DNA from: Siphonodentalium dalli
Lineage: Eukaryota; Mollusca; Scaphopoda; Gadilida; Siphonodentaliidae
NCBI GenBank assembly: GCA_032622095.1
Contig: CP136069.1
Span: 81,490,958-81,554,957, forward strand
Direction of reading: 5' to 3'
DNA length: 64,000 nt
Position numbers and translations under genes: made by a program. The notes beneath the pieces are model-generated. The model had not been told where the DNA came from and made no database searches. It worked only from the letters and a program-made list of their open reading frames with translations. Positions 31,991-42,112 of this stretch are shown in pieces (within the stretch, counting starts at the first letter, position 1; the number at the start of each line of letters is the position of its first letter).

Positions 31991-32816
31991 TCAATGTGAT
32001 CGTCATGCCTCATCGGATCAATGAGATGGTCATGTCTCATCGGATCAATGTGTTCGTCATGTCTCATCGGATCAATGTGATCGTCATGTCTCATCGGATC
32101 AATGTGATCGTCATGTATCATCGGATCAATGTGATCGTCATGCCTCATCGGATCAATGTGATCGTCATGTCTCATCGGATCAATGTGATCGTCATGTATC
32201 ATCGGATCAATGTGATCGTCATGTATCATCGGCTCAATGTGATCGTCATGTATCATCGGATCAATGTGATCGTCATGCCTCATCGGATCAATGTGATGGT
32301 CATTCCTCATCGGATCAATGTGATCGTCATGTATCATCGGATCAATGTGATCGTCATGCCTCATCGGATCAATGTGATCGTCATGCCTCATCGGATCAAT
32401 GTGATCGTCATGTCTCATCGGATCAATGTGATCGTCATGCCTCATCGGATCAATGTGATCGTCATGCCTCATCGGATCAATGTGATCGTCATGTCTCATC
32501 GGATCAATGTGATCGTCATGCCTCATCGGATCAATGTGATCGTCATGTCTCATCGGATCAATGTGATCGTCATGTCTCATCGGATCAATGTGATCGTCAT
32601 GTATCATCGGATCAATGTGATCGCCATGTCTCATCGGATCAATGTGATCGTCATGCCTCATCGGATCAATGTGATCGTCATGTATCATCGGATCAATGTG
32701 ATCGTCATGCCTCATCGGATCAATGTGATCGTCATGCCTCATCGGATCAATGTGATCGTCATGCCTCATCGGATCAATGTGATCGTCATGTATCATCGGA
32801 TCAATGTGATCGTCAT
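31991..32816. repeat. 27-bp minisatellite, about 30 copies
   Basis: Consensus GGATCAATGTGATCGTCATG followed by (C/T)(C/A)TCATC. The array is highly uniform; most differences are at the two variable bases, giving CCT, TCT or TAT. Because 27 is divisible by 3, one frame is open on each strand: + strand HRINVIVM(P/S/Y), - strand DDHIDPM(R/I)H. No start context, splice sites or domain support coding. Confidence 0.95.
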
Positions 32817-32926
32817 ATCATCGAATTGCTTGGTTTTGTTTATTTTGGTTTATCGTTGTTTCAGCCGCTGTATATAGACCATTGTTATAATGATGTTGCC
32901 TTTGTTACGGGTGCATGCATGGTGGG

Positions 32927-33413
32927 TTAAAGGCCTACTTAGTTTTCGAACCCCCAATTCACATTATGTCAAATATATGGCATATTATCTACAATTTGAA
33001 AGAGTAAGCTCCAAAACATTGTATTTTCAACTTATTCGATGTAATAAACTGTGATCAATTAATTGTTTTATTGAGAAACTGGCGTCTGTTCTGTGGTCAT
33101 GTTTATGCACAAAGTCAATTATTTTCAATACAAGGGGAATAACTCTATATATTTTGATATAGAATTATTCCCCTTCCATTGAAAATGCATATTTAGTTTG
33201 AATTATGGTCCATTCTGGGAGCCAAAGGGGGGAATTATTGTATTATTTCAGCTTTTTTCTATTACTCTATGGGCACCTTACGAGACACAGACATTCCAAA
33301 TGGTGGTGAATTATAGTATTTTAATCATATTTTATGGCATAGATTGTTATTAAAACCGTATATCAAGGCACATTAAAAAAATAATCAGTGACTCGAAAAT
33401 TAAGTGGGCTTTC
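32927..33413. mobile_element. MITE R5, full-length copy
   Basis: 'ttaaaggcctacttagtttt' to 'gaaaattaagtgggctttc'. It contains a local inverted duplication of 'tattccccttccattgaaaa' near 33135-33185. Confidence 0.75.
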
Positions 33414-33819
33414 AATTCCTCCAGGAAATCAGTCTGCCGCAAGCTGAAACCACCCATCCCCGGAAAGCAACTGACAAACATGTCAAGATCGACAGACGAA
33501 TGTCACTAATCGGGTTATCCACCCAGCTGCATGCGCATGTACCTGGATCACAAATATGTGCTAATCTGGATTAGAACCAGCTTCGCCATCGTTGAACAGC
33601 TTTTGTTGGCCTATATAATGCACCATTTAGCAACTGAGATATTGTCAACCACTCACCAGACAAATCTCTCACTACTATAGGTGGGATGGATAAAAAGCGA
33701 TTCCCGGAAACGACTCGCATAATAAGCCAATGCACACGCTTGATGTCGAATCCGATACGTGATGCAATATAGTAATTACTATTTGTTTCTACTATTCATG
33801 CATGGAATACATACTGTTT
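33414..33819 (-). other. Intron, nothing recognised
   Basis: Unique sequence; no gene or repeat match seen. Confidence 0.5.
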
Positions 33820-34232
33820 AAAGGTACTCAATCTGATTCGATGGTCCCCATGTCATCAGATTCCAACAACGATATTTTTCGAAATGCCGCTTCAGTTAAC
33901 AGAATTGATTAATTGCCCAAAAATAATGCTAACCACAGTCAAATATAGTATAAAATTGCCACAAAACGTATTTATCAAAATATTGTCGGATTGTCAATAT
34001 CTAACACCCAAAGCCACTTGATTTTAGAGTTACCTATCTTCATCCACAATTTGGTCCGATACCGTCGGCTTGACGAAAAAAATTACATATCTCGGTAAAT
34101 AACAAATTTAATCTGATATCTGATCACTCTGAGCTTTGATGGGTGGATTCATCGACTCGAATCAAAAAATGCTTTACCCCCAAAGCCAAAGAAAATATTA
34201 TTTGAGCGTTAATTCGGATTATGCATCTTTAA
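33820..34232. mobile_element. MITE R4, full-length copy
   Basis: 'aaaggtactcaatctgattc' to 'ttcggattatgcatctttaa'. Confidence 0.75.
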
Positions 34233-34236
34233 AGTT

Positions 34237-34680
34237 AGTAGATGAGATATGTTCTATTCGAGACGCATACCCCGTAACAGGTGCCATATATTTAAAATAT
34301 GGCAGCAGCTTTAAAACTTTGTGCTACACAAGTATGTCTGTTCAGTTTTGACACAAACACAGAGTATACCACATTTTAAAGTTGCTGCAAGTTTTTTGTT
34401 CTGTGGTAGTCTTTACGAGTTTGTGTCTCCAATAGAACACATCTCATCTAATAACTATATATGATACACTCACATATTCACTCATATTCAATGTCCAGGA
34501 AATTCCACCGAAACATATATGTCATGTGTCATTTCTACGAATATAACACATATAATTGTGTCCAATTTATACAAATGTGTTCTAAGAGTGTATATATACG
34601 AGGCTCCCTATTATATATAAGATAATGCACTGACACAGGATAGTTAATGCTGCGCCAGTACAGCTCCCGTCATGAAGTAC
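34237..34680. repeat. Repeat R6 plus double-hairpin remnant
   Basis: 'gtagatgagatatgttctat' and complement at 34425-34450 form an inverted repeat around a 'ggcagcagctttaaa' block. The R6 tail 'acaaatgtgttctaagagtg' ends near 34591. It is followed by half of a CCATGA-family double-hairpin MITE (34598-34680). Other R6 copies: 48766-49110, 57375-57622, 57715-57960, 58540-58770. Confidence 0.6.
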
Positions 34681-35225
34681 GATATTGTGCTCGAAATATC
34701 TATATAGTCGGTTTAATATCATCAATCTTTCTGAATGCGATTGCTATCATCTATTTCTTTGTGCGTTGATGTTTTCTGAAATAACTCCATCAAAAAACCA
34801 CACTTGATTCCTGATAATCTATTTATAATTATGTTCGCTGGATAGTTTCTCTATTCGTTTAATGACATTTCTCCGGTTCTGTGTTCCACGTGACTGATGT
34901 GCCGAGTTCAACGACATTTAAATTTCTTCACAGTCTGCAGCTTCCACTTCATCGCCAAGATTTTACGACTTCTTGGCAACACCGAGCCTCGTTCTGGGTG
35001 GTTAATGTTCTGGATAAACCATTAAAGTGGTGTGAAACACTCCACTGGGACGCACGGTTAATAAACTTGATCAAAGCAGGTGTTTTAATTAAGTTTGAAT
35101 CAAACTTGCATAACACGACGTCATTATATCATATAAATAAATACAGTGACTCTCGTTAGCGAAATCAATGTCATTTGTTTGTCGGCGATTTGTTAGGGAC
35201 GAATGACAGACTGTCGGAAAATGGA
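34681..35225 (-). other. Intron, open frame without support
   Basis: A 92-codon frame at 34881-35159 has no recognisable domain and overlaps the interspersed block shared with 29550-29830, so it is not called a gene. Confidence 0.5.
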
Positions 35226-35665
35226 ACGTATTATGTTATTGGTTCGTCCGTCCGTCCATCGAGCCGTTGGGACGTCCCTCTGTCCGTTCGCTTTTTTTCT
35301 TTTCCCGATGATAACTTTAGTAAGACTGAACTGAACGGAATGGAATTTGGTATGTGGGTTTACTAGTATCAAATACAGGTCACATTCGAATTCGGGTTCC
35401 GCCTGCCAATTTTCACCAGAGTTACGAACCATTTTTGTTGGAATTTGTACTCAATTTTCGTTTCCGGATGATAACTTTAGTATGTCTGAATGGAATGAAA
35501 TTTGGTATGCTATACTAGCCCACATAACAGGTCAAGTTCGAATTTGGGTTCCGCCCGCTAATTTTTGCAGCAGTTATGGTCCTTATCAACTTAGAATTTG
35601 CCAATTATTTTGGTTTCCGGATGATAACTTTAGTTTTAGTTGCCCGACTGCTTTCAAATTTTGTA
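35226..35665 (+). repeat. Tandem-cored element, about 155-bp units
   Basis: A (GTCC)n tract, then three units with 'gatgataactttagtatgtc' (35309, 35468, 35621) and 'tggaatgaaatttggtatg'. Same plan as 10602-11375. Confidence 0.7.
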
Positions 35666-37409
35666 TGTAGATTAGTCACATGAAAATACAAATCACCAGT
35701 TACTAACATGATTAATAACGAACTTATATGGTTATTCACATGTAAGCACACCATACACACATACAACATATCGACTGCTCACCGTGATACACGGAGGTTT
35801 GCAGATACTGAGCCAATGTAAATGATAATTATGAATAACTCGACTATGGGATCCTAAAAGGGATAGACAGTACAGTCACACTTATGATTTAGAATTGAAA
35901 ATATATAAAATAAATATTCAAAATAGTGTTTGTAGTTAAGTGAGACTGAGATTCGAGCACATTGAGTATTTTATATTTGGTAGATACATGGTATGTTATG
36001 TATTGGAGGTTTCAAACCTAATGTAGAACAAATAAACGATTTTCAAATTGTTTGTGCTTCATATCATACACGACGAGTCGACCTACATAATATGAACTGT
36101 CGAGGATGATTAATTTTAATGAACAGTGCTGCTTTCAAGAATTGGAATCCGATATCGCGCCTGTTTGAGTGGTCTTGCTAATTAGCTACGATGGTGGTGA
36201 ATAGGTATCGCTATTCATTTCTAACGTTGTCATTTCGTGGCGATGTATGTTAGTGTGGGTGATTTGAGAAAAAGACAATGTACTTATCAGACATTCAATG
36301 TACTTATCAGACATTCATAAACACATATGTTAAAACATTTTAGCCATGGCTAGTCTGAAAAAGGTACGATTTGTTAACAGAATAATTTTTGCACCACCAT
36401 AATTATGACTCGCTGCAGCATATATAGCAGGAGAGCAAGATCATCCATCCGGGGTAGTTTTATAACATTAAACTTTAACAGTTACAATATGTGCCCCGCA
36501 TTGAATCGTTCGTGAACTGTCTGAGTCCAATCTATTGAACGTAACGAACGCTCGTGTTACGTTCTGTAACATACGTTACCGTATTGTGTGCTTTCTTCAA
36601 CAACCCATTTGTCATCAAAAGAAGGCCACTGAAGTATTTTCGGTTTCGTCTGAAGTAGATTATACCCTTAACATCGGTAGCAATTTGACATTGTATCACC
36701 ATAGTTGCACATTTTAACACCAGCGGAATTGACAGGTAATGAGAAACTACTTAGAACCTATTTATCACAAAGAATACGCATATATTCCATATCTTGGCCT
36801 TATTTGCAATAACGGAACGATTCTTCTGTCGTAGATACCATTATGCCACGGTTTATTTCCGAATGTCCACATATTCGACTTCCGAGTATTTATTACATTT
36901 GATGCAGTCGAATAAAGAAAATGTCTTAACCATCCAACAAAATCGATATTCAAAATGTAATCGATTGTAACGTATGTTACAAAGCGAAACAAAACAGAAG
37001 ATATAATTCCCTCACCATGTTTCATAGCGAATTCAAATAATTTGGAGGACTCAATGTTGACAATATTACAAAACGTCATGACAAGGAACTATATGGTCAT
37101 CCGATATTGTAATGACCGACATCGGAGGTTAAAATTTATATTTCGCTTTTCTTGTCATACGGTAATGCACGGTTTGCTGAGAATAGGCCTTGAGTCATAT
37201 GAAGAATGTTCACAAAATATATACTACCAGGAAATGATTGGCTTCATTGAATCGGATAGGTTCATGTTTTTATCATCTTTATTTTACCTCGATTCAGACA
37301 TTACAGCTTGCAAGTGAAAGTCTTGTTGATTTCAACATATTGAGTTCAGCGGCCTTTATTTTTTTTCCCATAACATGCACAGTTTGGATTTCTCCCCTGA
37401 GCACAACAC
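35666..37409 (-). other. Intron, no gene recognised
   Basis: Unique sequence apart from a 20-bp tandem duplication at 36279-36320 ('caatgtacttatcagacatt' twice). Short open frames only. Confidence 0.5.
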
Positions 37410-38535
37410 AGTCTAGATCATGCCATGAATCTCTACTTTGGCTAACACCTGTATGTGTATAGATCATACTCCACCAGTACAAAACCTTGGAACTTTTTGA
37501 AGTTTTGACAGGGAACCTTATAAAGTCAAAAAAATAACGCGGGGATTATATTTCTTAGTTATTATCTGTTCCTTAAAGGGGTACTGTACCCAATATGTTG
37601 TTGTTGGTTTCCATAATCCCCGAGTCTGAGAATAAGGTAACAACTTTTCCAGTTTTTGAAAGTCTGTTGAGTACGAAGTATTGTTACGGATGGCAAATTT
37701 ACCGGAATGCAAAAATACAAATTGTCGTTGTCGAGTAATTTTTGTACAGTTTTCAACCAAATGAATCAAATAAACATTATATTATATGCTTAGCAGTCCC
37801 ATATACTCATTTAAGTTAGTGTATGGTCACTAGTCAATGAGTGGCTTGGGTTTTCTCCCCGTATAAGCATAATGTTTCAAACGATCGTGTGTGCAATTGT
37901 TTTATTAATCCAGTATCCCTCAATTATAATTTGATTACGTTTTGTACACGGAAATTCCAATTTTAAGAGACGCCATTTTATGGCTGGAGCCATAAAATCA
38001 ATTTATATTAAATTATTAACTTTTAAATTATTAAATTTTAAGATAGCCTATTAACCTGAGCGTTTACAGAATACATCTTCGACTCAAATTACTTATGTTT
38101 CTATATATTATCGATATTAGATCGTTGTTGTCACCGGAAATTTAATGAAAATGGCGTACAGTACCCCTTTAATATAATGTACTTCACTGTAGGTGAAGAT
38201 CCAAACTCCAAATTGCATGCTTTACAATGACTTTTTTCTGAGCCGATATCGTAATAAACATTGAATTAATTACCCAGGAGAAATCCATAATTGTATGCGA
38301 CGCAAAACAAAATCGCTCACAAAGTCACTTTAGTCATGAAATTTCGAGTTAGGACCTTCACCTACATTGAAGTACATTACTAAGAACAGATAATAAATAA
38401 TAAATATATTCCCGACATTAGTTTTTCGACTTTATAAGGTTCCCTGTCAAAACTTCAAAAAGTTCCAAGGTTTTGTACTGGTGGAATATGAACTCTACGG
38501 GCGTTAGCCATAGTCGAGATTCATGGCATGATCTA
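37410..38535. mobile_element. Foldback element F, copy 2, with nested R9 element
   Basis: Outer arms 'agatcatgccatgaatctct' and complement; inner arms 'taatgtacttcactgtaggt' and complement. The left arm is split by R9 (37572-38173); the right arm is intact and serves as an uninserted reference for the site used at 3848-3855. Confidence 0.7.
37572..38173. mobile_element. TTAA-flanked MITE R9
   Basis: TTAAAGGGGTACTGTACCC at the left and GTACAGTACCCCTTTAA at the right; about 600 bp, no ORF. Inserted in the F element at the sequence equivalent to the 3848 site. Confidence 0.7.
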
Positions 38536-38549
38536 AACAACAATCCAAA

Positions 38550-39010
38550 TATGACCCGCCATATCAAATCCAGTCGTAAGTCGGGATTTTTTTACCCTGT
38601 GCCAATGCATTCTCTTATATATGCGAGTCGACCGTAGGTCGCCTCGTATATATAAGAGAATGCATTGGCCTAACAAATTTTTACAATTTTAATAATTTGT
38701 TCTTGTATTCTTTAACAATTTTATAATTTCACCCATACAGAGCCCCAGACAAACACGAGCAGACGACACTCTTCTATATGCTTCTATATATGTGTGGGGC
38801 TCCCTGCAGGGTAATGGATGTTTTTTATTTTATGTCCTAAAAATTGTAAGAAACATTTATTTATAAAAAAAATGATAAAAGATTGTTAGGCCAATGCATT
38901 CTCTTATATATGCGAGGCGACCTATGGTCGACTCGCATATATAAGAGAATGCATTGGCACAGGGTAAAAAAAATCCCGACTTACGACTGGATTTGATATG
39001 GCGGGTCACA
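38550..39010. mobile_element. Foldback MITE, GTGACCCGCC end family, with double-hairpin cassette
   Basis: Interior is the reverse complement of the 27779-28243 copy. Hairpins at about 38603-38669 and 38892-38958. Confidence 0.8.
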
Positions 39011-39919
39011 AATATGAAGGATGAAGAACAATAAACACGGAAAACAAATAATTTAGACCCGTTGGCCCAGGACAATTACATATAACCTGGACGAGAGTAT
39101 CTGAAGTTTAACAAGATATGGTTGAGATGAAGAATTGCTGATTGGGAAAGCGCGATCTTTAGTAGATAGTTTCGGGATGAACTTCTGATTAAAGATGAGC
39201 CCATTACCACCGGGGGTATTGACACGTAGAGTGTTTATCGGGAAACATAAACAAACTCTGTGGCTATTAGCAGGAGAAGACGCTTGTTTGTAATTCAGAG
39301 CCGGTTGGTGGTCAATGTGGCACGCACACCTCTCTATTCTTGAGGTCTGCAGGGGGGAGTACTTGCGGGTCAAACGATGTATACAGTTATAGTACTGAGA
39401 GTTAATTAATCAAGACGTTATATATAGGTCATTCTCAAGAACAGCTCACGCCGACAAGAAAACTCGACAACCTGTTTGCCAATCTCTACCAGAATCGTTT
39501 CTCGGCTCACCTGAATTCCAAATTAACAAGAATCTTATACAAAAAAACTGATGTTTTAACAGCGTCGAAATCCGCGAGATGGTGGCGATGCATGCTGTGG
39601 GGTTGCATTTGCTGTGAATAAAATGAGATTCTCCTGGTTTGAACAAACTATATCTTGTTCTCCATTGCTTGCATGTTACATATAAAGTCGTGTCTATAGC
39701 AACAAAGCATATCACGAATTCTGCACCAGTAATCGCAAGCCTTCTCAATTGGTTCTGATGCTGGTAGAATGAACTGATACTATGATTAACAAGTACAGCT
39801 ATTTTTCTCAGATATATAGAACTGAAGCCGAAAAGATTCATTGTAATTTATTTTGCTTCATTGTTTTACAAGAAAACGAAATTCACGTGTTGCATTATGT
39901 ACAATGCGTTTGAACCCAC
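39011..39919 (-). other. Intron, two unsupported open frames
   Basis: Minus-strand frames at 39373-39053 and 39841-39446 (106 and 131 codons) show no domain, sit directly downstream of a real donor (39919) and are most simply intronic. Confidence 0.55.
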
Positions 39920-40028
39920 CTTTTTGTAAGCCTTGAAGACGTTACATTTGAAGACGTTCGTCGCTCCGTCTCGAGCTATGTAACTCCAGATTTTGAGATC
40001 CTGAGAGTCATGCGAAACGTAAAATATC
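39920..40028 (-). CDS. NOS1AP: NOS1AP-like adaptor, PTB-domain exon
   Basis: 109 bp. Acceptor ATTTTCAG before 40028, donor AAAAAG|GTGGGT. One base completes a codon (Arg expected), then 36 codons: [36 protein letters not shown]. Vertebrate NOS1AP has [19 protein letters not shown] followed by RDGASNIFRCNVFKSKKK at this place. This is the beta-strand region before the final PTB helix, and it joins in phase 0 to the exon at 27662. Too short and too spliced for any simple ORF scan. Upstream PTB exons were not found up to 64000, implying an intron of more than 23.9 kb. Confidence 0.95.
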
Positions 40029-40165
40029 CTGAAAATAGAAAGTGTTTCGTTTGGTTGATTTCAATTTGATAAGAGATTATATATTTTTTTTAAATTACGT
40101 TAGTGTCGCGGCAAGTTTTGATCGAAGCCGATCAGAAGACCCGTATTTGGCTGACACTGAAAATA

Positions 40166-40618
40166 ATGTGATTCCCTAAAAGATGTATAATCCGATTAAG
40201 CGACCCTCAATTACTATTTATGGATTCGGGGGTAAAAAAAATATTGATTCGAGTCGAGGAACCCACCTATCAAAGCTCAGAGTTATTAGATATCGTCATC
40301 GATTAAAAAAAAACTATTATTTTTCACCATCGAGTAAACAGTCGACGAGCCCACGGTCTCTGACCAAATTGCGGATGAAGATGGATAACTCTAAAATCAA
40401 GAGGTTTTCTGTTAATAATAAGGCCAAATTTCGTCGAACAACATGTTGATCAAAAACTTTGTTTCGGGCAATTTTATACTATAGTTGACAATGATTAGAA
40501 TTCTTTTTTGGCCAATTAATCGATGCTGATAACTGGAGCGGAATTTCTAAAAAATGTTGTTGTTTCTGTTGGAATCTGATTATATGGGGACTATCGAATC
40601 GGATTGAGTAGCTTTAAA
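40166..40618. mobile_element. MITE R4, reverse-oriented copy
   Basis: 'ctaaaagatgtataatccga' to 'cggattgagtagctttaaag'. The open frame at 40183-40449 is a by-product of it. Confidence 0.7.
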
Positions 40619-40879
40619 GTTATATCCTTTCAGACTATTATTATTTAACGCGTATATAGCTTTCTAGATACAGTCTTGTTTCACCAAGACTGCATGGGAA
40701 AATTCCACCGAGCTTCACGAATTATGGGTACCATATATTGACATATATACGCCGATCGGACCCGTGAGAAGTACTGAGAACCATATAACAATTATGCAGG
40801 TTTATAATTGGACATACTTAATCATCTTAAATGGTGACTGTACACTAAATCCGGCCATTTTTTGGACCATATCCCTTTA

Positions 40880-41110
40880 TACTCAACAGAATATATGCAA
40901 CAAATGAATGAATTTGAGTCACCGATTGGTGAAAAATACACTCATGTGCTCCATGACGATACAAACGACGTTGAGTGTATGACTCGAGCCATACACTCAT
41001 TTTCATTATAATTACCATGCTGTTTGCATCGTTCATAGACCACATGAGTGTATTTTGCACTAATCCATGGCTCAAATTCATTCATTTGTTACATATATTC
41101 TGTTGAGTAT
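40880..41110. mobile_element. Foldback element, 231 bp
   Basis: 'actcaacagaatatatgcaa' and complement; inner arms 'tacactcatgtg' / 'cacatgagtgta'; centre near 40995 ('gagtgtatgactcgag'). Confidence 0.7.
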
Positions 41111-41192
41111 AGTACCCCATTAAAATTAAATTGTCTTTATGTACATCTGAACTTAAGCTTAATTGTACATCTCATCCTTATATAGGCCATAT

Positions 41193-41355
41193 AGGTCGTT
41201 TGTTGAACTTATTATCTAAACATTACCCTCAATAAATAGGACTCCTTCTGCACTTTTATTTATCTCTCGTCTGCTTTTAGCACTTTAACATCCCTCCATA
41301 TCAATAATAGACCATTCCTATGTATACTTTTCGCCGACTGGGAGAATCCATTTAG
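41193..41355. repeat. Interspersed repeat family S, third copy
   Basis: 'gttgaacttattatctaaac' and 'aataatagaccattcctatg' in the usual order. Confidence 0.6.
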
Positions 41356-41541
41356 TATAAACAGGGTTAATGTAAAGTTCCGCAGATATGGTATCTGTTG
41401 CAATTTTTAAATTATAAAATGGGGAATAGGCCAACATTTCTACCGTATCGTAAATATAGATTCTAAGTGAGATCGAAACTCCGCTAATGGATATTGTAAA
41501 TTTATTACATTTTCATCAACTTTTTATGTAAAAATATATAG

Positions 41542-41695
41542 ATAGAACGACACAAGTGTGTGAACATGATAACGTTATTGCACGAGTTTGTTGTGACGCG
41601 ATGGTAAAACGAGAACCGGAGGTTCGAGTTTTACCTCGCGGCATGACAAACGAGTGCAATAACGTTAACATGTTCACAAAACTGTGTTGTTCTAT
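41542..41695. repeat. 154-bp palindrome
   Basis: 'atagaacgacacaagtgtgt' and complement, inner 'aacgttattgcacgagtttg' / complement, centre AACCGGAGGTTC. Confidence 0.75.
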
Positions 41696-41995
41696 GTTTA
41701 TTGCACACTCTGATGATTGTAGCTTGAATTATACTAAAATGTAGGTCTATATTCTTTATTTAATTGAACAAACGTGTGCTTAAGGTAGACTATACCTAAT
41801 CATTTAGTGAAGAAATTGTCTGTTACGGTTAACGTCGCCAACGACATTGTTGACGTAATCGGTTTGTTATAATTATTCAAGAACAATACACAATTGTTTA
41901 TTGAACGTTTTGAAATCTTCTGTATTCTGCTGTATTTCGCACAAATAAGCCATTGGGTATGCAATAAATAGACAGAACACAACGCGCATCTTAAT

Positions 41996-42112
41996 CGAGA
42001 ATCTTTTATCGAATGAGTTGCGGATGGCGCAAGGATATATTTCGCGAGAGCGTAGCGAGAGCGAAATATAACTTTGCGCCGTCCGCAACGAGTTCGATAA
42101 AAGATTCGAGAT
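41996..42112. repeat. 117-bp CpG-rich palindrome
   Basis: 'tcgagaatcttttatcgaa' and complement, inner 'gttgcggatggcgcaa' / 'ttgcgccgtccgcaac', centre GCGAGAGCGTAGCGAGAGC. GC content is well above its surroundings. Confidence 0.75.

Noticed and set aside
31991-32816. CRISPR-like direct repeats
   Set aside because: The 27-bp units are contiguous with no unique spacers, and the window is eukaryotic with spliced genes. It is a minisatellite.
31996-32877. 293-codon repeat protein on the + strand (and 269 codons on the - strand)
   Set aside because: Openness follows from a 27-bp unit without stops in one frame per strand; no start context, splice sites or known domain.
34881-35159. 92-codon plus-strand ORF as a gene
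   Set aside because: No domain seen; it overlaps an interspersed block also present near 29550-29830.
39053-39841. Two minus-strand ORFs of 106 and 131 codons as genes
   Set aside because: No recognisable domain, low-complexity composition, and they lie just inside an intron defined by well-matched NOS1AP exons.
41610-41640. tRNA-like B-box 'ggttcgagtttt'
   Set aside because: It is the centre of a palindrome; no A-box or cloverleaf can be drawn around it.
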